Counted from the first letter of the stretch, positions 9,263-17,106 are shown. The stretch is DNA of 64,000 bases from Bacillota bacterium (GCA_019423125.1 JAHZBZ010000002.1:124001-188000), one strand, 5' to 3'. Translations and numbers: made by a program. The notes: generated from the sequence alone by a model not told the origin.

Positions 9263-9289
9263 GCTCGCCGCGCTCACGCGCGGCCGAGC
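9263..9289 (-). promoter_or_regulatory. Intercistronic hairpin between oadB and oadA
   Basis: An 11-bp GC-rich stem (GCTCG, one bulged base, CCGCGC) around a GTGA loop lies in the 70-base gap between oadB and oadA. No T run follows directly, so it more likely stabilises or processes the mRNA than terminates it. Confidence 0.5.
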
Positions 9290-9301
9290 ATTGCGAAACG
9301 A

Positions 9302-10762
9302 TCAGCCGAAGCAGGCGAGCAGGAATCCCGCCGCGATCGCAGAGCCGATGACGCCCGCGACGTTGGGTCCCATGGCGTGCATGAGCAGGTGATTGTTCGG
9401 ATCCTCTTCCCTGCCGACATTTTCGGATATACGTGCTGCCATCGGAACTGCGGAGACACCTGCAGAGCCGATGAGCGGGTTGATCTTGCCGCCCGAAAGT
9501 TTATTCATGACCTTTGCCATGAGCAGACCGCCGACCGTACCGAAGCAGAAGGCGACAAGTCCGAGCGCAATGATGTAGAGAGTCTGCAACTGCAGGAAGG
9601 TCGTGCCGACCGCCTTGCACCCGACGGAAACACCGAGGAAGATCGTGATCGTGTTCATGAGACCGTTCTGCGCCTGTGAAGAGAGTCTGTCGACGACGCC
9701 GCTCTCCTTCATAAGGTTGCCGAGCATCAGCATGCCGAGCAGAGGGATCGCATCGGGCAAAAGAAGTCCGACGACCAGCGTAACGAGCACGGGGAAGATG
9801 ATCTTCTCGATCTTTGTGACTTCGCGGAGCTGCTTCATGCGGATGCTGCGCTCCTTCTTCGTCGTGAGCGCTTTCATGATCGGGCGCTGGATGATCGGGA
9901 TGAGCGCCATGTAGGAATACGCCGCGATCGCAATGGTCGCCAGCAGATCCTCGTTCGTGAACGACGAGAGCTGCTGCGTGAGGTAGATCGCCGTAGGTCC
10001 GTCCGCACCGCCGATGATCCCGATGGAAGCAGCCGCCGCGGCATCAAAGCCGAGAAGGACCGCACCGACAAACGTGAGGAAAACGCCGAGCTGCGCAGCC
10101 GCACCGATGAGCATGCTCTTCGGATTTGCGATCAGCGGACCAAAGTCGGTCATCGCGCCGATGCCGAGGAAGATAAGCGGCGGGAAAATGACGTTCTGTA
10201 CACCGTAATAGAGATACCACAAAAGTCCCCTGTTCGTCACAGCCATATAATCGTGGCTGATGAGAAGGTCTGCGGACTCAAAGAGCGTCGTGCCGTTGCT
10301 GACCGTGCCGGAGATATAACCCTGCAAGGTATAGGCATTGAAATCGGCGGCGCTCATCGTGGAAGAGATGCCGTTCTTCAGATCCTCAAAGGAAGCAAAA
10401 TATGTCACGGTGTCCCCGTTGAGGAAGTTTTCACGGATGTAGACAGTCTTGTTCAGAAGGCTGTTGAAGTAGGTGGCGACGTATTCCAGCGTGCCGTCCT
10501 CGTTCAGTCCGAGAGAAAGCGAAGTGTCGGGCGTCTCGTATCTGCCCCAGACGATGTTCTGTGCGCCGGGGATGTTGATGAGAAACATACCGAACGCGAT
10601 CGGGAGGAGCAACAGAGGCTCGAATTTTTTTACGATAGCGAGATACATCAGAACGAAGGACACGAGGAGCATGACATAGTTCTGCCATGCGCTCTGTGCG
10701 AGCCCCGACGAGGCCCAGAGGTTCTGAAACATCTCGACGATGTTAATGGCGAGTAACTGCAT
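9302..10762 (-). CDS. oadB: Na+-translocating decarboxylase beta subunit with an extra loop
   Basis: Membrane subunit that decarboxylates carboxybiotin and drives Na+ export. The core motifs are intact: PPLIFLGIGAMTDFGPLIANP, IIGGADGPTAIY with the essential Asp, and the C-terminal GSAGVSAVP...GPNVAGVIGSAIAAG with Asn/Ser ion-site residues. At 486 residues it is longer than the usual ~380-430; the excess is a polar segment at about residues 68-177, between the second and third membrane segments, where relatives have a short loop. Start at 10762 is a plausible ATG with a G-rich sequence upstream; Met11 is an alternative. Confidence 0.92.
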   Translation of the reverse strand: MQLLAINIVEMFQNLWASSGLAQSAWQNYVMLLVSFVLMYLAIVKKFEPLLLLPIAFGMFLINIPGAQNIVWGRYETPDTSLSLGLNEDGTLEYVATYFNSLLNKTVYIRENFLNGDTVTYFASFEDLKNGISSTMSAADFNAYTLQGYISGTVSNGTTLFESADLLISHDYMAVTNRGLLWYLYYGVQNVIFPPLIFLGIGAMTDFGPLIANPKSMLIGAAAQLGVFLTFVGAVLLGFDAAAAASIGIIGGADGPTAIYLTQQLSSFTNEDLLATIAIAAYSYMALIPIIQRPIMKALTTKKERSIRMKQLREVTKIEKIIFPVLVTLVVGLLLPDAIPLLGMLMLGNLMKESGVVDRLSSQAQNGLMNTITIFLGVSVGCKAVGTTFLQLQTLYIIALGLVAFCFGTVGGLLMAKVMNKLSGGKINPLIGSAGVSAVPMAARISENVGREEDPNNHLLMHAMGPNVAGVIGSAIAAGFLLACFG

Positions 10763-10779
10763 TGATGAACACCACCCCG

Positions 10780-11133
10780 TCAGCCGATGACCGCAAGGAT
10801 CGCGCCCGTCTCAACGTTGTTGCCGACTGCGGTTTTGAAAGAGATCTTTCCGTCGCAGGGAGCGGAGATGTCGTTGTCCATCTTCATTGCCTCGAGGACG
10901 AGGATGGTCTGGTTCTTTTTGACAGTGTCGCCTTCTTTGACCGAAAAGCTCTTGATGAGCCCGGGGAAAGGAGAAACGACTTTTTCACCGCTCACGGGAG
11001 CGCTCGGAGCGGGAGCCGCCTGAGGCGCCGCAACGGCCGCAGGAGCAGTGCTGACAACGGTCTGATCGGCGCCGATCTCCTCCACGCCGACTTCGTAGTT
11101 CTTACCATCGATTGTGACGACAAATTTACGCAT
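10780..11133 (-). CDS. Biotin carboxyl carrier protein of the decarboxylase
   Basis: 117 residues: an N-terminal MRKFVVTIDGKNYEV segment, an Ala/Pro-rich swinging linker, and a C-terminal biotinyl domain with the biotin-accepting lysine in EAMKM. It carries CO2 between the carboxyltransferases and OadB. It lies 15 bases after oadG and 17 before oadB. GcdC/MmdC-type proteins have this architecture. Confidence 0.95.
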   Translation of the reverse strand: MRKFVVTIDGKNYEVGVEEIGADQTVVSTAPAAVAAPQAAPAPSAPVSGEKVVSPFPGLIKSFSVKEGDTVKKNQTILVLEAMKMDNDISAPCDGKISFKTAVGNNVETGAILAVIG

Positions 11134-11148
11134 TTTTATTGTTTCTCC

Positions 11149-11535
11149 TTATATTCTCTTGATTCTCTTGACTTTGAACTCACACGAGCTGTTCTCGCTC
11201 GAATAGTAGGCTGCGATCGCAGCAATGATCGCAACGCGGACCTCTTCGGAAACGCCCTCTTCCGTCGCCGCGGGAAGGACGGGCGTTTCTTCTGCCTGCG
11301 CCTGTTTCTTGCGGCGCGAAGGCTTGATTTTTGAAAGCCCGTCGCGCACCGTCGCAAGGCCGTTTGTCTTCTTGATGAGCACACCGCACCCCCACACAAA
11401 GAAGATGAGGAGCGCAATGCCCAAAAAAGTGACGGCAAAACCGATCAGCGCATATAACAACGACTCGGGGATCGAGATCCTGGGGATCTCATATCCCGTG
11501 ACGGAGTCGTATTCGACCAACAATGAAAAGATCAT
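11149..11535 (-). CDS. oadG: OadG-family gamma subunit
   Basis: 128-residue protein with one membrane helix (LLYALIGFAVTFLGIALLIFFVW) and a cytoplasmic tail rich in Lys, Ala and Glu, as in the small gamma subunit that assembles the sodium pump. A GTG at 11550 overlaps the stop of the previous gene, but ATG 11535 has GAGGAGG at ideal spacing, so I prefer it. The C-terminal EVRVAIIAAIAAYYS helix is typical of firmicute OadG proteins. Confidence 0.88.
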   Translation of the reverse strand: MIFSLLVEYDSVTGYEIPRISIPESLLYALIGFAVTFLGIALLIFFVWGCGVLIKKTNGLATVRDGLSKIKPSRRKKQAQAEETPVLPAATEEGVSEEVRVAIIAAIAAYYSSENSSCEFKVKRIKRI

Positions 11536-11546
11536 TCCGTGCCTCC

Positions 11547-12935
11547 TCACTTCAAGAGCATCTGCAGCGAAGCGATCAGATACTGTCTGACAAACTGCGG
11601 CTCGATGATGTTGTCGATATAGCCGTTCTTTGCCGCATTGACGGGGTCGGAATTCTCATCCGCATATTTTTCGGCGAGCTTTGCCTTGTCCGCATTCTTT
11701 TCGCCAGCAAACTCGATCTCCGCCCCCTGCACGCTGTCGAAGAGCGCGATCTTCGCATTCGCGAAGGCGTAGCTGTAATCGTACCCCATCGACTTTGCCG
11801 CAAAGAGCGTATAGCCGAGGCCTATCGCCTTTTTGTAGACGACCGCGATCTTAGCGTTTTCGATCAGATCGAGCGTCTCCATCAACTTGAAGGCGCCGCG
11901 CATTGCAAGGCTGTTTGCCGTGGCGAGATCCGCCTTAAAACCGCAGGTATCGGCAAAGGTCACAAACGGAAGGCTGTAATAGGAAGCAAACTCCGCAAAG
12001 GAAGTGATTTTGGAAAGAGAAGTCTCGTCAAGGGAAACGCCCGTCTCTCCTCCGTCGAAGACGACCGCCGCAACGCTGATACCGCCGACGCGGCCGAGAA
12101 CGCAGCGCGCTTCGGGAGCGCACACTTTTCCGATCTCGAGCGCGGTGTCTTTGTCAAACACGCTTGCGATCAGATCGTCAGCCGAGCATTTTTCGTTGAG
12201 CGCGGGGAAGCATCTGTTCAGATCTTCGCCGTTGTCCACGACCGTCGCGCTGTAATCGGGAAGGACGGCAAGGATCTTGGCGACAGATTCGCGCGCCTGC
12301 GCAATGTCCGCCTCGAAAGAGACAATATTTGCCTTGTTGAGAGCCTTTGCGCCGCCGACCTGCTCTTTGGGGAGGTTCGCTCCGCTCTTTGCGGAGATGA
12401 CAAAGGGACTGTCCGCCGCAAGAACGCCCTGTTTCGTGAAGAAGGTGAAGTCCGCACACGCCGCAAGAAGAGCGCTCTGGCCGTAGACCTCGCCGTTCAC
12501 GATCGCAAACTGCGGAACAACGCCGTGCAGCTTTGCCGCCTTCGAGAGAACTTTTGCAAGCCCTTCGAGAACGGTAACGCCCTCGCCGATCTGTACGCCG
12601 AGACTGTTCAACACATAGATGACAGGTGTGGAATTTTTCTCTGCAAGCGCAAGGCATTTGAGAATTTTCTCGCAATTTTCTTTGCTTACGCCGCCGCTGA
12701 GAACATCGAAATTCTGCGCCGCGATATAGACGGGATAACCGTCCACGGTACCGAAGCCCGTGACGACGCCTTCTCCCTCCGCGTCTTCTCCGTAAAATTC
12801 ATTTTTGGAGAAGCTGAATCCCGAAAGCTCCACAAGGCTGTCCGCGTCGAGAAGCTGCGAAAGAACGGCACGGATGTCCTTGCCCGCTTCCAGCACTTTT
12901 TTGCGTCTCGACTGAAGCAATTTAATCTTGTCCAT
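11547..12935 (-). CDS. Acyl-CoA carboxyltransferase-like (12S/MmdA-type) subunit
   Basis: 462-residue crotonase-fold carboxyltransferase related to methylmalonyl-CoA decarboxylase alpha and the 12S subunit of transcarboxylase. Recognisable parts are GVVTGFGTVDGYPVYI, QIGEGVTVLEG, and the C-terminal GYTLFAAKSMG...DSVQGAEIEFA. Its substrate cannot be told from sequence; glycine-rich oxyanion stretches are less canonical than in MmdA. First gene of the operon; ATG 12935 has GGGAGGT four to five bases ahead, and a promoter lies at 12978-13006. Confidence 0.85.
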   Translation of the reverse strand: MDKIKLLQSRRKKVLEAGKDIRAVLSQLLDADSLVELSGFSFSKNEFYGEDAEGEGVVTGFGTVDGYPVYIAAQNFDVLSGGVSKENCEKILKCLALAEKNSTPVIYVLNSLGVQIGEGVTVLEGLAKVLSKAAKLHGVVPQFAIVNGEVYGQSALLAACADFTFFTKQGVLAADSPFVISAKSGANLPKEQVGGAKALNKANIVSFEADIAQARESVAKILAVLPDYSATVVDNGEDLNRCFPALNEKCSADDLIASVFDKDTALEIGKVCAPEARCVLGRVGGISVAAVVFDGGETGVSLDETSLSKITSFAEFASYYSLPFVTFADTCGFKADLATANSLAMRGAFKLMETLDLIENAKIAVVYKKAIGLGYTLFAAKSMGYDYSYAFANAKIALFDSVQGAEIEFAGEKNADKAKLAEKYADENSDPVNAAKNGYIDNIIEPQFVRQYLIASLQMLLK

Positions 12936-12977
12936 AATACCTCCCAGAATATTGAGTTCCAATTCTATCCAGTGTAT

Positions 12978-13006
12978 ATTATACAATATTTTTGTCAAAA
13001 AAGCAA
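12978..13006 (-). promoter_or_regulatory. SigA-type promoter of the decarboxylase operon
   Basis: TTGCTT (13001-13006) and a perfect TATAAT (12978-12983) are 17 bp apart on the minus strand, 43 bases before the first start codon. The rest of 13007-13220 is A/T-rich, with nothing else recognised except a TATAAT at 13170-13175 that may serve the tRNA. Confidence 0.7.
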
Positions 13007-13220
13007 TTTTTTGCCGTAAATTATTGCTCTGCTTTCAAACAAAAAATAAAAAATTTTTTCTCTTCGGACACATTGATCACAGAAAACCCTTTAAAAAATT
13101 ATTCTCCTCTCCGGCGAAATTTTATACAATACCCCGAAAAGATTTGCTTTTTTTGCAGAATTATAGTAATATAATAGTCGTGCCGAATAAAACATTTTCT
13201 TCAGCAACCAATCATTCTTC

Positions 13221-13295
13221 GCTTCCGTAGTTAAATGGATATAACAGCCCCCTCCTAAGGGGCCGTTGTGGGTTCGATTCCCGCCGGGAGTACCA
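13221..13295 (+). tRNA. tRNA-Arg (anticodon CCT)
   Basis: A full cloverleaf can be folded: acceptor GCTTCCG with CGGGAGT (two wobble pairs), anticodon stem GCCCC/GGGGC around the loop CTCCTAA giving anticodon CCT (reads AGG), and T arm GTGGG-TTCGATT-CCCGC. The CCA end is encoded (13293-13295). It is a single tRNA, followed 2 bases later by its own terminator. Confidence 0.95.
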
Positions 13296-13297
13296 AA

Positions 13298-13334
13298 ACA
13301 GCCGCACCCGTTAGGGTGCGGCTGTAAATTTTTT
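13298..13334 (+). terminator. Terminator of tRNA-Arg
   Basis: A 12-bp stem (ACAGCCGCACCC and complement) with a GTTA loop is followed by AAATTTTTT on the plus strand. Confidence 0.9.
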
Positions 13335-13417
13335 ATAAGAAAGCCCCATTCCTTTTTTTGATGATTTGAAGCTTTTGGCAGTCATTTTACCGCATATCTT
13401 TTGCACCCTCAAGACAA

Positions 13418-14530
13418 CTATATTTTTTCTCCTGTTCGGTCCATCTCGGAAAAAAATTCGCCTATCTGTGCGGCGGAAACTTCGCGCGCATCCTCACCCG
13501 ATAAGACCGCCTTTTCCCATTCGACCGTCCTTTTTACCGCCTGCCTGACATCCCAGACAGGCCGAACAGAAAGGCGCTCCTCCGTTTTTTTCGGATCGAG
13601 CACAAGACGCGGCGCCTCGGCGGGCGCGCCGCTCACGGGACAACTCACATATTCCGCGCCCTCGCCCCAGAATTCACAGAAAAGCTGCGCAAGCCGCTGC
13701 GTCTGGATGCAACTCTCGGGCGCAGGCGCCACGTTGTAACCTCCCGCAACAGACATATCTTCCGTCTGCTGCGCGGCAAGGATGAGGTAGACGCGAAGCG
13801 CATCCAGAACGTGCTGGTACGGGCGCACGGCGTGCGGATTGCGAAGAGCTGCCTTTTCGCCACGTTCTGCCGCACGCACGCAATCGGGAAGGATGCGGTC
13901 AGCTGCGCGGTCTCCGCCGCCGATGACATTGCCCGCGCGGACGGAAGAAAGAGCGATCCCCTTTTCTTCCAAATACGCGGCGCGATAGCTCTCCGTAACG
14001 ATCTCCGAACACGCTTTGCTACCCGAATAGGGATCGGTGCCGCCGAGCGCGTCCGATTCTGAAAAGAGATGTGCCGTGCCGTCGTTTTTATAGACTTTGT
14101 CCGTCGTGACATTGACCACGCTCTTTACATCGGCGCAGGAGCGGACGCTTTCTAACAGATGCACCGTGCCGAGCACATTGGTAGAAAAGGTGCGCACGGG
14201 CTGAGCATATCCCTCGAGCACGAGAGACTGCGCGGCAAGATGAAATACGATCTGCGGACGGAATGCGCAAAGCACGTCTCTGAGTTTTTTAAGATCGCAT
14301 ACGTCGCCGCAGACTGATTCGCAAGATTTATCCGCGCGAATGGCACTAAAGAGTGACCCCCGCTCGGGCGGCAGCGCATACCCGCAGACATCTGCCCCGA
14401 GAAGGTCGAGAAGAAGCAGAAGCCAGCTGCCCTTGAATCCCGTGTGACCCGTGACGAACACGCGCTTCCCCTCATAAAAATTTTTCAGCTCGGCAAAGGA
14501 ATAAGCCGCGCCGCACGCCGGAAAAGACAT
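13418..14530 (-). CDS. rfbG: CDP-glucose 4,6-dehydratase
   Basis: Extended SDR, 370 residues, converting CDP-glucose to CDP-4-keto-6-deoxyglucose for 3,6-dideoxyhexose synthesis. The N-terminal TGHTGFKGSWL is diagnostic of this dehydratase; DVCDLKKL, the catalytic YSGSK and the RPYQHVLDALRVYL stretch agree. None of the expected partners (glucose-1-phosphate cytidylyltransferase, E1/E3 enzymes) is nearby, so the gene stands alone next to tRNA-Arg. Start at 14530 chosen because the conserved domain follows; the ribosome binding site is a run of G bases and is weak. Confidence 0.92.
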   Translation of the reverse strand: MSFPACGAAYSFAELKNFYEGKRVFVTGHTGFKGSWLLLLLDLLGADVCGYALPPERGSLFSAIRADKSCESVCGDVCDLKKLRDVLCAFRPQIVFHLAAQSLVLEGYAQPVRTFSTNVLGTVHLLESVRSCADVKSVVNVTTDKVYKNDGTAHLFSESDALGGTDPYSGSKACSEIVTESYRAAYLEEKGIALSSVRAGNVIGGGDRAADRILPDCVRAAERGEKAALRNPHAVRPYQHVLDALRVYLILAAQQTEDMSVAGGYNVAPAPESCIQTQRLAQLFCEFWGEGAEYVSCPVSGAPAEAPRLVLDPKKTEERLSVRPVWDVRQAVKRTVEWEKAVLSGEDAREVSAAQIGEFFSEMDRTGEKI

Positions 14531-14591
14531 CCTGCGCCCCCCCTTTGTTTTTTCGTAATTATACCAAACCGAAGGCAAACTGTCAAGGGTG

Positions 14592-14628
14592 AAAAGACCG
14601 GGCAGAGCGCAACGCCCGACCCGGTCTT
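14592..14628 (-). terminator. Terminator of mrp
   Basis: AGACCGGG pairs with CCCGGTCT across an inner region that also pairs (GGGC/GCCC), followed by a short T run. It starts a few bases after the mrp stop. Confidence 0.65.
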
Positions 14629-14632
14629 GTTC

Positions 14633-15442
14633 TTATTTTTCAAGCTTTTCAAAAAGCTCTGCGACATAATCCCCTTCGAACAGTTCGATGAGGCCCTTGT
14701 CTGCGCAGTTGGTGAGCGCGTTGTCGAACGGAATGCGCGCAACCGCATCCACCTTATACTCCTCCGCAAGCGACGCCGCGCGGCTCTTGCCAAACACTTC
14801 GATCTGCTTGCCGCAATCGGGGCATTTGACGTAACTCATGTTTTCTACGATCCCGAGGATGGGCACGTTCATCTTTTCCGCCATGTTCGCCGCCTTTTTG
14901 ACGATCATGGAGACGAGCTCCTGCGGGGTCGTGACGATGACGATGCCGTCCAGAGGAAGAGACTGGTAGACGCTCAGCGGGACGTCGCCCGTTCCCGGGG
15001 GCATATCGACAAACATGTAGTCGACGTCGTTCCATATGACGTCCGTCCAGAACTGAAGAACGGCGCCCGCGATAACGGGACCGCGCCAGATGACGGGATC
15101 CGTGTCGTCCTCAAGCAGAACGTTCATAGACATGATCTCGATCCCCGTCTTGCTCATGACGGGAAGGATACCCATTTCGGTGCCCATCGCCTTTTCTTTG
15201 ATGCCGAACATCTTGGGGATGGAAGGCCCCGTGATGTCCGCATCCATGATGGCGGCTTTATAGCCGCAACGCTGGGCGGTGACCGCAAGAAGCGCGGTCG
15301 TGAGCGATTTTCCGACGCCGCCCTTTCCGCTGACGACGCCGATCACTTTTTTGATCTTACTGAGCTCGTGCGGCTTTTTCTGAAGATCGCGCTTGGCGCA
15401 ATCCTCGCCGCAGCTGCCGCAGTCATGTGTGCATTCTGACAT
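14633..15442 (-). CDS. mrp: Mrp/NBP35-family iron-sulfur carrier ATPase
   Basis: 269-residue P-loop ATPase that carries and transfers Fe-S clusters. N-terminal Cys cluster (CTHDCGSCGEDC), deviant Walker A GKGGVGKS, DADITGPSIP, MPPGTGD, and the C-terminal CPDC cluster-bridging motif. ATG 15442 follows AAGGAG with 7-base spacing. It sits 14 bases after a tautomerase gene and is probably cotranscribed with it. Confidence 0.94.
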   Translation of the reverse strand: MSECTHDCGSCGEDCAKRDLQKKPHELSKIKKVIGVVSGKGGVGKSLTTALLAVTAQRCGYKAAIMDADITGPSIPKMFGIKEKAMGTEMGILPVMSKTGIEIMSMNVLLEDDTDPVIWRGPVIAGAVLQFWTDVIWNDVDYMFVDMPPGTGDVPLSVYQSLPLDGIVIVTTPQELVSMIVKKAANMAEKMNVPILGIVENMSYVKCPDCGKQIEVFGKSRAASLAEEYKVDAVARIPFDNALTNCADKGLIELFEGDYVAELFEKLEK

Positions 15443-15456
15443 GTTCGTTCTCCTTT

Positions 15457-15696
15457 TCAAAGCAGATCTTTCGGATCGTATTCCGCCTTTTTAAAGACGA
15501 CCTCGGCGGGTTTTTCCGCAATATCCTTGCGAAAAACCTCTTGCCACGCGCGCGCATCGAAATCCTCGACGGTGCAGGTCACATAATGATCGGAGCAACC
15601 CAGTTCCTGCGCAAGCGTCTTGACAAGAGCTGCGGCAAGGCGCCTTTTCTGCTCTTCGCTCCTGCCCTGCAACATTTTTACCGATATGTGCGGCAT
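15457..15696 (-). CDS. 4-oxalocrotonate tautomerase-like small protein
   Basis: 79 residues, with Pro directly after the initiator Met (the catalytic base of this superfamily) and the pattern MPHISVKMLQGRSEEQKRRL. The C-terminal half (HYVTCTVEDFDARAW) fits the family. Substrate unknown. GGAGGG precedes the ATG, and a promoter is at 15733-15760. Confidence 0.85.
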   Translation of the reverse strand: MPHISVKMLQGRSEEQKRRLAAALVKTLAQELGCSDHYVTCTVEDFDARAWQEVFRKDIAEKPAEVVFKKAEYDPKDLL

Positions 15697-15732
15697 ATAT
15701 CAAAAACCCTCCGTTTAAAATCACTATCTATT

Positions 15733-15760
15733 ATTTTAAGTCAATTTAAATATTTGTCAA
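15733..15760 (-). promoter_or_regulatory. Promoter of the tautomerase-mrp unit
   Basis: TTGACA (15755-15760) and TAAAAT (15733-15738), 16 bp apart on the minus strand, lie about 35 bases before the tautomerase start. Confidence 0.65.
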
Positions 15761-15813
15761 CAGATCGCCCGCCCTTTTCAAAAAATTACTCAAAAAAATT
15801 CCTGTAAAAACGG

Positions 15814-15842
15814 TTGCAAAATTGCAGAGAATAGTATAAAAT
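15814..15842 (+). promoter_or_regulatory. Promoter of the SRP RNA
   Basis: TTGCAA (15814-15819) and TAAAAT (15837-15842) with 17 bp between them on the plus strand, a few bases before the conserved 5' end of the SRP RNA. Confidence 0.6.
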
Positions 15843-15845
15843 ATT

Positions 15846-16098
15846 CTTGCTGTGCTAGGTGGGGAGTTAGCGGTGCCCTGTATCTGCAATCCGCTATAGC
15901 AGAACCGAATGCCTCCCTCGGATCAGTGCGTGGAAGGCTGCGCGTCGAAAGGGATGTTGATCGCAAGGTCTTATGCAACGTGCTGCCGTGAACCGTGTCA
16001 GGATAGGGATATAGCAGCACTAAGCGGATTTGTGCGTGTGCCATGAGGTAGCTTTGAAGGAGTTTCCTGCGGCGCTTCCGCTTCGGCGTGCTTTTTCA
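15846..16098 (+). ncRNA. ffs: Signal recognition particle RNA, large bacterial type
   Basis: The 5' part carries the Alu-domain signature seen in Bacillus scRNA (TGCTAGGTGGGGAGTTAG, then GCGGTGCCCTGTA, TGCAATCCGCT). The S domain has GTCAGG ... AGCAGCA, the helix 8 symmetric-loop motif bound by Ffh. The helix 8 tip reads ATA-GGGA-TAT, that is a GGGA (GNRA-type) tetraloop in place of the usual GGAA, with a rebuilt stem. The 3' end is approximate, set at a hairpin and T run near 16098. No dnaX or recR follows. Confidence 0.93.
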
Positions 16099-16126
16099 AC
16101 GGAGGATGCACAGTTTTTTTGAGAGC

Positions 16127-16165
16127 AACGCCCTGCGCGATATAAATCGCACAGGGCGTTTTTCC
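16127..16165 (+). terminator. Hairpin and T run downstream of the SRP RNA
   Basis: AACGCCCTG pairs with CAGGGCGTT, with further inner pairing, and the plus strand continues into five or more T. On the minus strand no T run follows, so it serves the plus-strand SRP transcript rather than the SDR gene. Confidence 0.7.
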
Positions 16166-16166
16166 G

Positions 16167-16964
16167 TCATTGGCGGTACACTTTTTTGTCGATATATTGA
16201 GAAGCCCTGAGCGGCAAGACCTTTCCGGCCGCTGAAAAAAGCTTATTTTTCCCTCCGCACGCACGCGCAAGCGGAGGATTTTTTTCGCAGATCGCCTCCA
16301 CGATCTCCCGCGCGACTTCGCCCGCGCTCATCCCCTGCTGTTCCATGTCTGCAAGCGCTCCCGCGGCGCGGCGCATTCTGGAAGAATATTCGCGCACCTC
16401 TTCATCCGCATAGACCTTGCGCTTGAACGTAAATTCGGTAGACGTTCCGCCCGGGCGAACCGAACAAAGACGGATCCCGTACGGCTCGAGCTCGAGAGCG
16501 GCACTGTGCACAAGCATATCCACGGCCGCCTTGGAACTGCTGTAAAAGCTGTCGAACGCGATCGGGAAAGTCCCGCCCAGAGAACTCACGATCACGACGC
16601 GTCCGCCTCTCTTTTTCAGGTAGGGAACCACAGCGCGAAGAGCACGCAAAGCGCCGAAATAATTGACCTCGAACAAGTAGCGGTAGTCCTCTTCCTTCGC
16701 GTATTCAATGGGCGCGGCCATCGAAAAACCCGCACAATAGACAAGGGCAAACACATCCTCCCGCTCATTGCAGATGGTTTTGATCGCACTTTCGAGCGCC
16801 TCACCGTCTGTTACGTCCGCCGTATGATTTTCCGCCTGCGCCAGCGGGCAGGGCGTGCGCGAAATGTTAGAGACGGCATATCCCCTGCCGAGAAGGCGGA
16901 GAGCCGTTTCGTAACCGATTCCGGAAGAGGCACCGACGACGATAACAGTTCTCTTTTTGGGCAT
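16167..16964 (-). CDS. Short-chain dehydrogenase/reductase
   Basis: Classical SDR of about 265 residues: GASSGIG cofactor motif, YCAG in place of NNAG, the SS...YSSSK catalytic set and RPGG after strand 6. Substrate unknown. The frame continues upstream to an ATG at 17021, but that ATG abuts a terminator-like hairpin and its T run (17022-17049) and has no ribosome binding site. The ATG at 16964 puts the Rossmann strand (MPKKRTVIVVG) at the normal place, so I use it; its ribosome binding site (GGCGGA) is weak. Confidence 0.85.
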   Translation of the reverse strand: MPKKRTVIVVGASSGIGYETALRLLGRGYAVSNISRTPCPLAQAENHTADVTDGEALESAIKTICNEREDVFALVYCAGFSMAAPIEYAKEEDYRYLFEVNYFGALRALRAVVPYLKKRGGRVVIVSSLGGTFPIAFDSFYSSSKAAVDMLVHSAALELEPYGIRLCSVRPGGTSTEFTFKRKVYADEEVREYSSRMRRAAGALADMEQQGMSAGEVAREIVEAICEKNPPLARACGGKNKLFSAAGKVLPLRASQYIDKKVYRQ

Positions 16965-17021
16965 TTTTTCCGCCGCACCCTCACGGGAATGGGTGCGAGC
17001 GTTTTTTTTCTTCATATCCAT

Positions 17022-17049
17022 AAAAAAAAGTATGGACGATCGCCCATAC
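17022..17049 (-). terminator. Palindromic hairpin with T8 between rpmF and the SDR gene
   Basis: On the minus strand GTATGGGCGATCGTCCATAC, a 20-base palindrome broken by one G-T wobble, is followed immediately by eight T. It is the second hairpin after rpmF, about 60 bases past the first. It could be a tandem terminator or an operator-type palindrome. Confidence 0.65.
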
Positions 17050-17106
17050 TTCTATTCATCCGAACACAGCCCGCACTCCTGCCCGAACCGTTTGCGGCGG
17101 AAGGCA

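Noticed and set aside
11523..13019. A plus-strand open frame of 498 codons opposite the 12S-like gene
   Set aside because: Same reason: antisense frame with no motif, while the minus strand has ribosome binding site, promoter and operon context.
13221..14530. Genomic island inserted at tRNA-Arg
   Set aside because: No integrase, no direct repeat of the tRNA end was seen, and only one gene is unusual.
16965..17021. N-terminal extension of the SDR protein to the ATG at 17021
   Set aside because: That ATG touches the T run of a terminator hairpin and has no ribosome binding site; the SDR fold begins at 16964.
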